Shown here: piece by piece, positions 43,868-54,441 of the stretch | How positions within the stretch are numbered: the first letter of the stretch is position 1 | Layout: every line of letters starts with the position of its first letter | Assembly: GCF_023898315.1 (NCBI RefSeq) | Contig: NC_064617.1 | Span: 710,975,202-711,039,201 of the forward strand | Direction of reading: 5' to 3' | DNA length: 64,000 nt | From: Schistocerca nitens | Taxonomy: Eukaryota; Arthropoda; Insecta; Orthoptera; Acrididae | The notes under the pieces: model-generated | What the model was told of the DNA's origin: nothing | Databases searched by the model: none | The model's input: the letters and a program-made list of their open reading frames with translations, nothing else | Made by a program: the position numbers and the translations under genes

Positions 43868-44249
43868 TGTGGCGGCGCGCGGCTCCTGGCCCGCATTTAG
43901 AGTGAGGGCGCCACAGTGGAACATGTGGTTGCAGCGGCCAATAGCGGCGTCCCCGATAGAGTACTTTAAGCGCATGCCTGTGACTCAGCCTGCCAATCTA
44001 ACCTTGTGTACGTCTCAGGACATATCGCCTCGCAACAGACAGCGTATTTACTTTCATGTTTTCTTTACGAGTGGGCGTGGTTGTCTTGTTTGGTTTTCTT
44101 GACTTTGTTGTTCCATTCTTGTTGTTGTCGTAAGGTCCTTCGTTGGTCGTGTCCATCCTCTCCCGTTGTGTTGTTGTTCACGGGCCGCTCGTCGGGTCCC
44201 GCCGTGTTTTCGTCACTTCAACCCTGTGGCTGTTTCGGTCACCATTACA
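43868..44249 (+). mobile_element. Gypsy-type long terminal repeat (5' LTR)
   Basis: The stretch begins tgtggcggcgcgcggctcct and ends accattaca, giving TG...CA termini. It is followed directly by acattttggtgacgagg, a likely primer-binding leader, and then by a gag frame. GC content is much higher than the flanks. The right LTR is missing, so the boundaries rest on these signatures alone. Confidence 0.55.
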
Positions 44250-44269
44250 ACATTTTGGTGACGAGGTAA

Positions 44270-44870
44270 ATGGTGGTCGTTGTTGGTATGGAGGCGAAGT
44301 TGGTCTGTCTGCTGGAGCAACAGCAGCAGCTCGTGCAGCAGCTCCAGTTAGACATTTTACAAAAGTCGCTGCAGTTCCTAACAGACAAAGTCGATGCCCT
44401 TGACACATTACCACAACAGCTCCCGAGTCTTCGGGTGTCCGATGCTTTCCCACGTCTGCCGTCGTTTCCACCCTTTACTGACGCTAACGTGGGCTGGGAA
44501 ACCTACTTACATCGCCTGAAACAACATTTCACGGCTTTGCAAGTCACAGACTACTCCTTGCAGCGGTCGTTGTTTTTGTCTTAGGCCTCCCCGGACACGT
44601 TCTTTCTTCTCCGCAGGTTGGCACTGTTGTCCGATCCTGTGGCTCTCTCTTTCCAGGAGGTCTGCCTTTTGCTGACAAATTATTATTCCCAACGCTACCA
44701 TGTGGTCGCCTCTCTGCTGGAGTTCCACCAGTAACGTACACAGCCTGGTCAGTCGTATCATTCTTCGGTCACGGACTTGCAGGGTCTCAGCCGTCGATGC
44801 AATTTTACATGCACCAATCCCTTTACAGACTGAATTATCCATTCAGTATCCTAATGTACTTTTCCCATCT
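44270..44870 (+). pseudogene. Gypsy gag fragment
   Basis: ATG 44270 opens a frame with a glutamine-rich helix (LLEQQQQLVQQLQLDILQKS), then FPRLPSFPPFTDANVGWETY and LHRLKQHFTAL, the usual Gypsy Gag N-terminal order. A TAG at 44582 interrupts it. Homology continues (EVCLLLTNYYSQRYHVVASL, LQGLSRRCNFTC) to about 44870, where a minus-strand RTE fragment begins. No pol is present. Confidence 0.65.
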
Positions 44871-45580
44871 CTTCATCTTCTGCTTGTGACATCGACATGT
44901 AAATCTGAACAATAGTCTTCGGTGCTGGTTTGCTGTCAATTCCGATAACAACAACCCTTTCACTGAACTGTTCACAGTAACTCATTCTCTGCTCTATTGC
45001 CCTCTTCAGCAATGAATCCTACTCCCGTTAATACCTTTTTCTGCTAATGTTGGTATTTCCTTACACTCGCCTGACCAGAAATCCTTGTCTTCTTTCCATT
45101 TCGCTTCACTGACCCCCATTACATCTAGAGCGAGCCTTAGCATTTCCTTTTTCAATTTTTCTGGCTTTCCTACCAATTCAAACTTTCGACATTCCACACC
45201 CTGACTTGTAGAACGTTATCCTTTTATTGGTTGTCCAATCTTTTTCTCATAGTCATCTCCCTCTTGGCAGTCCCTTCCCATGGATACAGTTGGGGAGTAA
45301 TCTGGAATCTTTTGTCAGTGGGTAGATCATCATGACACTTTTTCAGTTACAGTCCATGTACACTGTGGATACACAATATGCATCTGTAATGTAGTGGTTT
45401 TCATTGTCTTCTGCATCCTCATGCTGTTGATCATTGCAGATTCCTGCCCCAAGGGCAAGAGAATGCCCTGAACATCTGTCCTCTCCTTTGCCCTCTGACA
45501 AGACTGTTGGCAGAACAAGGGTGACTTTTTATTCCAGAAGTCTTTGCCCACCAATGCTGATGATTTTTATCCAGAATTTA
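44865..45580 (-). mobile_element. RTE-type LINE 5' fragment (leader and endonuclease), minus strand
   Basis: The minus strand gives QVRVWNVESLNW, then LALDVMGVSEAKWKEDKDFW and SGECKEIPTLAEKG, and further left IDSKPAPKTIVQIYMSMS: the endonuclease blocks of the RTE family seen at 16931. A 5' leader extends to about 45580. More diverged than the other copies and with frameshifts. Confidence 0.65.
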
Positions 45581-45704
45581 CACAATGACTAGTTTTGAAC
45601 ACAGTACCAGTACATTTTGATTACCTGTCAAAGATGCTACTCCTTAACAATGGGTTGCAAGCTGATATACTGTTCAGTTATTTCATGTGCCAGCCATTAG
45701 TTTG

Positions 45705-45708
<4 letters not shown>

Positions 45709-45774
<66 letters not shown>
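45709..45774 (+). repeat. (CT)n(CA)n microsatellite upstream of a Marf acceptor
   Basis: About 28 bases of CT repeats followed by about 38 of CA repeats, ending 57 bases before the exon at 45832. Confidence 0.95.
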
Positions 45775-45778
<4 letters not shown>

Positions 45779-45831
45779 TTCCATGGCAAACAGATGAAGT
45801 AGAGAATTGCAATTCCTTCATTATGTTGCAG

Positions 45832-45958
45832 GTCTGGAAAAGGAACAAAATATTATCCAGCCAGAAGAAAGGGTGCAGGTGGAAAGTTACATTCAAAAAG
45901 TTAAAGGCATTAGAGATGTCCTCACAAGGGATCACATGAAAGTGGCCTTTTTCGGAAG
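45832..45958 (+). CDS. Marf: Mitofusin (Marf) exon, end of linker to start of G1
   Basis: This 127-base exon follows acceptor ttatgttgcag and completes the serine codon begun at base 169. It encodes LEKEQNIIQPEERVQVESYI followed by QKVKGIRDVLTRDHMKVAFF and GR. The last segment is the highly conserved entry into the mitofusin GTPase domain. The exon ends after two bases (AG) of an arginine codon, and the donor is gttggt at 45959. A different, longer frame covers the same bases (45595-45939) but is a shadow. Confidence 0.93.
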
Positions 45959-46652
45959 GTTGGTGGTGATAGAGATATTATAATTAATTTTATTGTTTTC
46001 CCAGTGAATACTTTTTATTTCCCATGATAATGATATTAGTTGATCAAGTTTTGTTTTCATATTTGTCATCTATACATAAAAATCAAATAGAATTATAGTG
46101 GGAACAGGCAAGTAATAAAGCTCATCATATTTCAAAGTTTTCTTTATCATCATAAATTTAAATACACAATTTATGGGTATTTCAATTGATAAGTATTTAA
46201 ATGGCACAACCTTTTGACATTTTGGGTATTGTCAGGTGCTTTGAGCAAGGCACTGTTACAGGATTCCTGATAAGCTTTTCTTCAGCAGATCTGTTTGGGA
46301 AATCTATACTATAAAGGCAGATATATTGTCTCATTAAATCATTAAAAAATGCAATTTGTGACACTGAATTGCATAATCCTTTTCTCCCTGTTTTATATTT
46401 TGTTGCCGGTCGGGATGGCCGAGCAGATCTAGGCACTACAATCTGGAACCACGCGACCGCTATGGTTGCAGGTTCAAATCCTGCCTCGGGCATGGATGTG
46501 TGTGATGTCCTTAGGTTAGTTAGGTTTAAGTAGTTCTAAGTTCTAGGGGACTGATGACCTTAGAAGTTAAGTCCCATAGTGCTCAGAGCCATTTGAACCA
46601 TATATTTTGTTGAACTATTTTATAAGAACACACTAATGGTGAAGTTTTTCAG
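45959..46652 (+). other. Marf: Marf intron (694 bp)
   Basis: Donor gttggt, acceptor gaagtttttcag ending at 46652. A SINE occupies 46406-46600; the remainder is AT-rich with no other feature. Confidence 0.9.
46406..46600 (+). mobile_element. tRNA-derived SINE with 12-bp target-site duplication, close to a Marf acceptor
   Basis: Same family as 6066 and 10090. It begins ccggtcgggatggccgagca and has a B-box-like ggttcaaatcc. Direct repeats tatattttgttg flank it at 46394-46405 and 46601-46612. Only 40 bases separate the right duplication from the exon at 46653. Confidence 0.9.
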
Positions 46653-46815
46653 GACAAGTAATGGGAAGAGCACGGTGATAAATGCCATGTTAAGAGACAA
46701 GATCCTACCTAGTGGCATTGGTCATACAACCAACTGTTTTCTACAAGTTGAAGGATCAGAGAATGGAGAAGCGTACCTTGTGACTGAAGACTCAAAAGAG
46801 AAGCAGAATGTAAAG
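46653..46815 (+). CDS. Marf: Mitofusin (Marf) exon with GTPase G1 motif
   Basis: The 163-base exon completes the arginine codon split by the preceding intron and continues [20 protein letters not shown], then [14 protein letters not shown]. The P-loop (G1) of mitofusin, GRTSNGKST, is thus assembled across the junction; its lysine and serine contact the nucleotide phosphates. HTTNCF is the G2-like switch I threonine region. The exon ends [10 protein letters not shown] at a phase-0 donor gtatga. Confidence 0.96.
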
Positions 46816-47268
46816 GTATGAACATTTGTAACACTTAGAGGAATGCAGTTCATGATGGGTTGTTCTTGAGAGAAACAGTTATTCATTTGAAATCATTCAG
46901 TTTAGGAATTTTTTTGTTAAATGTAAAAAGGACTTAAATATATTGACAGAGGCTAAATATGGTGGTAGTGTGGGAGGTGTTGTCAAAGAGTTATGTCCTT
47001 ATTCATCTACGGTGATAGACAGTTGGTGTTGATTGGCTCAGAATCAAGTAATGATGGGAGAGTGCGGTGCACACCCATTACAGGTATTCAGGAATTAATA
47101 TTGAGTAAAACCATTTTGGACAACCAAATGATGTGTAGACTGAAGTGAATAATTAATTTGAACAAAATCCTGAGAGAAATGTCATGAATACTCGCTACTT
47201 TTTAATATTAATTTATTTGATGGAATGATTGAAAATGGTCTTACACAGATTGAACTTTATTGGGCAGG

Positions 47269-47339
<71 letters not shown>

Positions 47340-48212
47340 TTTTTGTATGAAACTAACATCATCATCTTCGTAAATGAAACGATAAGTTATTTATTTATGA
47401 TTTGAAAAATAATGTTCTATTTAATTTCAAGTTACAACACTACCATCATGAAAGATGTCAAATCAGAGAAAATAGCCTCGATATTGTGAAGGCCTATGAG
47501 AAAACAGTAAAGAATTCAGATTACAGACATATAGCTAAAAATAAAATAAATACAAGTAGTTCACAACCATCCAAAAACTAATGTAATACGTGCATTTTTT
47601 GGTAATGGAACAGGTTATCTGTAAGTAGCAGGCTAGTTATCTCTCAGATTTTTTGGTTCAATTCATTAATGGTGTGCTTTCAAGGGCCCTTCCAAATTTT
47701 TGACCATGATATTTTGATTGCTGACCAAGTCATCATTTTCAGGTGCTGAGATATGTGTTTTAATGTGTACACTCTGCCTGGATTCCAACTAGGCATTGAG
47801 TGTGCTCAGCACAACTCACAGCTCCTGAAGAAGACAAACGACTGGGTCTGTCATTGAAATATTGTGCAGGAAATAGGAATAAACAACTCAGCTGAATGCT
47901 CAAAAGCTCACCCTTAATCATCATGATAGTTGCTTTCTTTATTTCCTCCTAGAGCACTAGAACCAAAATTACACTTTTGCACTTTTCCTTATGGTGTTCA
48001 TTGTGTATGTGTTGCCTTATGTATACAGTTCTCATAAATGTAGCATTCTTTTATTGATAGCCAAGCACATTGCATTGAGTCTTGGCAGTAGGAGAGTAAG
48101 GCTGTTGACATAGCATTCTGTTTAGAAATGGAAATGAAATGGAGCAGCTGTCAGCATAGGCTGTAAGTCGTATTGCTTATTGTGAAATTTATTCTCCTGA
48201 TTTTGTTTTCAG
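46816..48212 (+). other. Marf: Marf intron (1397 bp)
   Basis: Donor gtatga, acceptor ttttgttttcag ending at 48212. Contains the (TC)n(AC)n tract at 47271-47339. No transposable element was recognised. Confidence 0.9.
47271..47339 (+). repeat. (TC)25(AC)n microsatellite
   Basis: Fifty bases of TC repeats followed by nineteen of AC repeats, the same compound type as at 45709-45774. Confidence 0.95.
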
Positions 48213-48443
48213 TCTGTTGGACAGTTGGCACATGCTCTCTGCAAAGAACGTTTGGGTGAAAGTACACTTGTCAGAATATTCTGGCCAAAAGATAAATGCC
48301 TTCTGCTGAGAGACGATGTAGTTTTTGTGGACTCACCAGGTATTGATGTGTCACCAAATCTTGATGAGTGGATCGACCGTCACTGCCTTGATGCAGATGT
48401 CTTTGTTCTTGTTGCGAACGCTGAATCTACTCTTATGGTTACG
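48213..48443 (+). CDS. Marf: Mitofusin (Marf) exon with GTPase G3 motif
   Basis: Seventy-seven codons in phase 0: [20 protein letters not shown], then [20 protein letters not shown] and [24 protein letters not shown] is the G3 (DxxG) motif that senses the nucleotide gamma-phosphate. The donor is gtatgt at 48444. The next conserved block of the protein, with the G4 motif (NRWD in this family), was not found in the remaining 15.5 kb. Confidence 0.96.
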
Positions 48444-48960
48444 GTATGTATGCTGATATATTTCTTTCAGTAACATAAGTATGTGTAGGAATGGGCTATA
48501 AAAAGGCTGTCTGCTCAGCTATACCATCTAACTTTGTTTCATTTTTGGCCCTGTATTTTTGTTGATACACTAAATGTTACTATATATGAAACTGAGTAAT
48601 ATCTGTATGGATATTCGGCCATATTATTATGAAACTGAGAGAACTGAAACTGAAGAGGACCAATGAAAAGACTGTTTAAACATTGGTATTACATTACTTT
48701 TTAGTGCTAAAGGAAACCTGTTTACTGAATGACAAAATTTTGCTCTGGCAAAGAACCTTCCTGTTTCCATTCCATACTCTGTATTTTCTTTTTTTTTATA
48801 TTAGTTGCTGATCATGCATTTAAGAAAAGTCCCTATTTATGTTTGTAAAGGTGTAGCAACAGGTATGATTTTTTTTCATTTTGTCAGTTATGTGTAGGTA
48901 GCTGAACTGGGAGAACATTGCCAGCAAAGGACAGAGATCTGAATTCAGGTCCTAAGCTCA

Positions 48961-49070
48961 TTCCTCCTCTCTCCCCTCCCACCCCTCCCCTGGCCCTCCC
49001 CTCCCACCCGTTCCCCTTCCCCTGCCCTGCCCTGCCCTGCCCTCCCCTCCCCTCCCCTCCCATTCCATCC
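48961..49070 (+). repeat. C-rich low-complexity tract
   Basis: Runs of ctccc and ccctg repeats give about 110 bases almost without purines other than in the CCCTG units. ORFs across it are artefacts. Confidence 0.9.
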
Positions 49071-49584
49071 CTCTGTCTCACTTTATTGTCAACCACTGAA
49101 GAGCCTGAGCTTATCACAATTCCAGCATTAATTTTAATAGCTGGATGCCCTTCATAGTGCCACAGTGCTACCTCAGTGGAAACACAGGACGGTTGCTTAT
49201 GTCAACTATTTGTAAATTTTAAAGTTGCATATTTTTGTGTGTTAACTGTTTATCATGTTTTGAGGAAGAGTTGCATTATTCCGTTTGAACAGGCCATCCT
49301 AGTCTCATTCTTGGAATTCTTATAATCTTATGTACAGGCAGAAAAAGGTTATTTGGTATTCTTCCTTCCATAGTGCTGAGCTATGGGTGGTTTAATTGAC
49401 ACAGTACCCAAGCTATGCAAAGTAAAAATTCTAAGTGTGCTCAGTTGAAATTCTTTGGTACTTTGTACTCTAAATCTATAGAGGAGCAAGTAGCATAATT
49501 TGCCTTGTACGCTGTATACGAGGAAGCTCCAGAGCATGGACATAAAGGAGGATTCAGATATGTTCCAAAGACCTTGTACTTAAG

Positions 49585-50296
49585 CAGGGGCGGTGGCAAG
49601 GGGGAGGGCTATGAGGCCTAACCCCCGCCCCCAATGGAGTATCATGTTACACTGGATAAAATGACTTCAGAACTTCAACAGATTCAATCTTTTCTTTTAT
49701 AATTATGTAGCAATATAGTTTGCACTGTATTTCAAACACATTTAACAAAAGAATAAGTGTGGTAAATAGCTTACTATCTAAACCAATAAACATCATTTAA
49801 CTTAAAACGGCTGTCTTGTTACTGATTAATATACATTGGATGTATATTAATGTACCACTTACAATAATCAAGAAAGCTAAATATGCTCTTGAAAGTATCC
49901 ATAAAGAAAGAGATTTGGACATTAAAAATACCATTGACATTTCATAAAAGGAAACAGAGATGAATGAGCATGATAAATTGGGCAGAAGACAGAAATATCC
50001 AGTGAAGTTTGTTACAGAATTTTTTTATATATTCATGTCATTTTCTGTATCCAGAGAATTAACGAAAACTTATTTGTTGTAAATTGACCTCTTCATGGTT
50101 TATGTAATTTATAAAATCTTCCATCTTAAAAAAAATTTTTTTTTTCTTTACCCTGAGCTCCAAAGCAGTTACCAAAAACAACTGTAAGTAACACCAATAT
50201 TTACCAGTTTATCAGTGGAGGACCCCAACTCTCCCTTTGTCAAGCGATATTCCATTACCCCCACCCCCCGCCGACCAACTTTTAGAATCGCCTCTG
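49585..50296. mobile_element. hAT-like non-autonomous transposon
   Basis: Starts caggggcggtggcaaggggg and ends ttttagaatcgcctctg, short inverted ends of the CAGGGGCG type. It is flanked by near-identical 8-base duplications, tacttaag at 49577-49584 and tacttaat at 50297-50304. Eight-base duplications are typical of hAT elements. No transposase is present in its 712 bp. Confidence 0.7.
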
Positions 50297-50304
50297 TACT
50301 TAAT

Positions 50305-51640
50305 TGTGAATTTCTGATATAAAACATGGGAATAGGCTTTGTATCTGATAGTTGAGAATGGCATTTCACCTTGCAGATTCAACAAAATCACTGTGGAACC
50401 TTTATCATATAGAAGAATTATGATGCCCCAAGTAGTTGTCAATCAACAAATAACGTTATCAGTCGTGATGTCATTGTATAACTGTCTCACAAAACAGTAC
50501 TGAGAAAGATAACACGCCAGTTGTCAGATGTGCAACATTATTTGTATGAGATAATTCCCCGATTTTGGCAAGGTTATTTGACAGCAATGGGGTGAAACGT
50601 GTACTCAGGATGCTCAACAAACTGGAACAGAGGTTGAAGCATAAGATTGACAAGGGCAGAACTGGATGGGGAAAGTGGGAGTTTATGAAAATAAAATATT
50701 AGGATTGTGAAATACAGCATCTGAGGAAACAGGAAGAAACATTAAAGTAAGATGTAAAGACCATAACAATGGAGAGAATGGCTCATTCTTCATGGCAAAG
50801 CATTTCAAGAGTGAGCATCATTTGTTGGGTAATATCACATACGGCATGGGGGTATTGCCGTATTGCCCTTTGAAGGTAAAGGGTCATTTTGAGAAAAATG
50901 GAGATTTTTTGCACTTTAAGAAAGGAATGTATCAGTGTGTTGAATGAAAAGACAGAAGTTTCCAAGGGCAATTTCTGGTGCCACTGTAGCAATGTCCTCT
51001 GTGGTAAGCTGCCACCAACTTGTTCAAAGTAGACTGAATTTTCTGTTCTGAACAGATGCATATGTTGCAACATAGGTTTAGTATTGGTTTTTAGAATTTA
51101 CTAGGACTTGGCATAAAATGTACATCAATTTTATGAAGGACAGTGGCATCATTGGACACGGTCACATATGCGTTGCAGGGTACTACTATTTCTGGTAGGT
51201 GAAAGCAGCTGCCTTTAGTTTACAACTGCCCTTTGAGACTATAACACACCAACATGTTCCAGAAGAGTTTTATGTTTGACAATACATGTTTGATGCTGGA
51301 GTTTTTATTTTTGACAGTGCTTAATGGTATAGAGGTTTGAAGGTATGTTTCATCATATTTTTATGTGGGTGTAAGTACATGTAGTATTGCGAGCTATTGA
51401 CTTTGTTTTCTTGTTTTATAGCACTTGATAATGGGATAATATAGTCCCTAAACAGGTTGTGATAAAAATGTTAAATATTTGACAGTTGGTGCGTATATTT
51501 GTCAGTACCATAAAAAGTATCCCATGGTTCATCACTACTCAAATGGTTAATATTCAGCCCATGATGATTTCTCCCACTGTTGAGAAATATGTTATAAAAG
51601 CAGATGTCCTGCCATCAAGACTGCGCTGTTAAACAAAAAC
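50305..51640. other. Intronic sequence with no secure feature
   Basis: A 1.3-kb stretch in which decayed frames near 50590-50690 and 51280-51340 vaguely resemble a DNA transposase, but nothing that can be named with confidence. Confidence 0.35.
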
Positions 51641-51789
51641 TGACAGATGAGGCACCCTGTTAAGACTTAGGTTAGTGCTACAGATTTCTTGACCTATGAG
51701 ATTGCCAAACATACAGTCACTATCCTATAGCCATTTGTAGAAAAGCACACTCTCATATTAAAGATCGTCCTCACTTGAAAAATTAAAAT

Positions 51790-52186
51790 CCCTCGGGTTG
51801 AGTCCAAGATGTACTATGGCTGGTCTTGATATTGTATCACTATTTATAATAGTTCCTCTGTGTGAGGTGATGCCACAGTTGGAATGTATTTATGCAAATG
51901 ATTTTGCAAATCTCTTTAAGTACCAACTCACATTAACTTACTTTTACTGGGACAACATATGCTATGTGCAAACTGGTGGTGTGGTTATGGGGAACTCACT
52001 CAGTACAGTTTCCATGAATTTCCATTTGGGGGGGGGGGGGGGGGGGGGGGAACTGCAGAAGCAGTCCTTTCAATGGCCAAGAACAAAATCCAATTTGTTT
52101 TGGTGTGTTGATGACACTTTTGTTATATGACCATGCAGAAAAAATGAACCCCAACATTTCCTGGATGTTATTAATTCTAATGCAAG
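51790..52186 (+). mobile_element. PLE reverse transcriptase, left part of a split copy
   Basis: Frames give GLDIVSLFIIVPLCEVMPQL, LTYFYWDNICYVQTGGVVMG, NSLSTVSMNFHL, a 23-base G run (52028-52050), FWCVDDTFVI (the YVDD catalytic box, intact aspartates) and HFLDVINSNA. The protein then breaks at the mariner insertion and resumes at 55595 with PDMKFTMEKKR. Confidence 0.75.
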
Positions 52187-52242
52187 GTCTGTTCAGAAAA
52201 TTCCGGAACTTCGTCCACAAAATTTTTTTGCACTTACCTTTT
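52187..52242 (-). mobile_element. Internally deleted mariner, left end
   Basis: The sequence tctgttcagaaaattccgga mirrors the right end at about 55570-55590 (complement gactgttcaaaaaatttcaa). It forms the inverted end of a mariner whose body continues at 54904. Confidence 0.65.
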
Positions 52243-52532
52243 ACAAAATAGGGGTAATGCAGGAGTATGTTTAATAATGAATAATAAAAAAAAATAGGAA
52301 TACGACAAACAGCGTAGTGAACGCATTATTGTGGCCAAGATAGATACGAAACCCACGCCTACCACAGTAGTACAAGTTTATATGCCGACTAGCTCCACAG
52401 ATGACAAAGAGATTGATGAAATGTATGAGGAGGTAAAAGAAATTATTCAAATAGTGAAGGGAGATGAAAATTTAATAGTCATGGATGACTGGAATTAAAT
52501 AGTAGGAAAAGGAAGAGAAGGAAATGTAGTAG

Positions 52533-53390
52533 GTGAATATGGAATGGGGGGTAAGGAATGAAAGAGGAAGCTGCGTGGTAGAATTTTGCACAGAGCATAA
52601 CTTAATCATAGCTAACACTTGGTTCAAGAATCATAAAAGAAGGTTGTATACATGGAAGAAGCCTGGAGATACTGACAGGTTTCAGATAGATTATATAATG
52701 GTAAGACAGAGATTTAGGAACCAGGTTTTAAATTGTAAGACATTTCCAGGGGCAGATGTGGACTCTGACCACAATCTATTGGTTATGACATGTAGATTAA
52801 AACTGAAGAAACTGCAAAAAGGTGGGAATTTAAGGAGATGGGACCTGGATAAACTGAAACAACCAGAGGTTGTAGAGAGTTTCAGGGAGAGCATTAGGGA
52901 ACGATTGACAAGAATGGGGGAAAGAAAGACAGTAGAAGAAGAATGGGTAGCTTTGAGAGATGAAGTAGTGAAGGCAGCAGAGGATCTAGTAGGTAAAAAG
53001 ATGAGGGCTAGTAGAAATCCTTGGGTAACAGAAGAGACACTGAATTTAATTGCTGAAAGAAGAAAGTACAAAAATGCAGTAAATGAAGCAGGCAAAAAGG
53101 AACACAAACATCTCAAAAATGAGATCGACAGGAAGTGCAAAATGGCTAAGCAGGGATGGCTTGAGGACAAATATAAGGATGTAGAGGCGTATATCACTAG
53201 GGGTACTGCCTACAGGAAAATTAAAGAGACCTTTGGGGAAAAGAGAACCACTTGCATGAATATAAAGATCTCAGATGGAAACCCAGTTCTAAGCAAAGAA
53301 TCGAAAACAGAAAGATGGAAGGAGTATATAGAGGGTCTATACAAGGCGATGTTCTTGAGGACAATATTATGGAAATGGAAGAGGATGTAA
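52533..53390 (+). pseudogene. RTE endonuclease C-terminus and linker ORF
   Basis: 285 open codons: CTEHNLIIANTWFKNHKRRL, DTDRFQIDYIMVRQRFRNQV and VDSDHNLLVMTCRLKLKKLQ (with the SDH catalytic histidine motif), then the basic linker ending EYIEGLYK before a frameshift. This is the best kept frame of the element. Confidence 0.8.
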
Positions 53391-53883
53391 ATGAAGATGA
53401 AATGGGAGATATGATACAGTGTGAAGAGTTTGACAGAGCACTGAAAGACCTAAGCTGAAACAAGGCTCCGGGAGTAGACAACATTCCATTAGAACTACTG
53501 ATAGCCTTGGGAGAGCCAGTCCTGACAAAACTCTACCATCTGGTGATCTGGTGAGCAAGATGTACGAGACAGGCGAAATACCCTCAGGCTTCAAGAAGAA
53601 TATAATAATTTCAACCCCAAAGAAAGCAGGTGTTGACATGTGAAAATTACCGAACTATCACTTTAATAAGCCACGGCTGCAAAATACTAACATGAATTCT
53701 TTACAGACGAATGGAAAAACTGGTAGAAGCTGACCTTGGGGAAGATCAGTTTGGATTCTGTAGAAATGTTTGAACACATGAGGCAATACTGACACTTTGA
53801 CTTATCATAGAAGATAGATTAAGGAAAGGCAAACCTACATTTCTAGCATTTGTAGACTTAGAGAAAGCTTTTGACAACATTGA

Positions 53884-54441
53884 TTGGAATACTCTCTTTC
53901 AAATTCTGAAGGTGACAGGGTTAAAATACAATTTGTACAGAAACAGATGGCAGTTATGAGAGTCGAGGGACATGAAAGGGAAGCACTGGTTGGGAAGGGA
54001 GTGAGACAGGGTTGTAGCCTCTCTGCGATGTTATTCAATCTGTATATTGAGCAAGCAGTGAATGAAACAAAAGAAAAATTTGGAGTAAGTATTAAAATCC
54101 GTGGAGAAGAAATAAAAACCTTGAGGTTCGCCGATGACATTGTAATTCTGTCAGATACAGCAAAGGTCTTGGAAGAGCAGTTGAACGGAATGGACAGTGT
54201 CTTGAAAGGAGCATATAAGATGTTGATCAACAAAAGCAAAACGAGGATAATGGCATGTAGTCAAATTAAATCGGGTGATGCTGAGAGTAATCGATTAGAA
54301 AATGAGACGCTTAAAGTAGTAAATGAATTTTGCTATTTGGGGAGCAAAATAACTAATGATGGTCGAAGTAGAGATGATATAAAATGTAGACTGGCAATGG
54401 CAAGGAAAGCGTTTCTGAAGAAAAGAAATTTGTTTACATAG
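53884..54441 (+). pseudogene. RTE reverse transcriptase palm ORF
   Basis: Contains MRVEGHEREALVGKGVRQGC, SLSAMLFNLYIEQAVNETKE, FGVSIKIRGEEIKTLRFADD (catalytic aspartate pair) and VVNEFCYLGSKITNDGRSRD. It stops at TAG 54439, whereas homology continues from 54499. Confidence 0.8.

Larger units (their letters stand above)
170..45831 (+). other. Marf: Marf intron of about 45.7 kb filled with transposable elements
   Basis: The intron runs from donor gtaagt at 170 to acceptor ttatgttgcag ending at 45831. Its boundaries are fixed by the phase-1 join of a serine codon and by the continuity of mitofusin protein homology on both sides. I see no further mitofusin exon inside it. The order of conserved residues in the two flanking exons leaves no room for a missing conserved block. 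Elements inserted on both strands are listed separately. Confidence 0.85.

Noticed and set aside
45595..45939. A 114-codon ORF over the second Marf exon
   Set aside because: It is in the wrong frame and includes CT/CA repeats. The neighbouring frame gives the conserved mitofusin sequence.
6066..46600. tRNA genes at the B-box-containing sites
   Set aside because: The tRNA-like heads do not fold into a complete tRNA by eye and are joined to SINE bodies with target duplications.
48884..49157. Proline-rich and glycine-rich ORFs
   Set aside because: They are translations of the C-rich low-complexity tract at 48961-49070.
50500..51400. A possible piggyBac-type transposase remnant
   Set aside because: Single short resemblances (a DNTC-like stretch and tryptophan-rich frames) were too weak and not in a consistent order.
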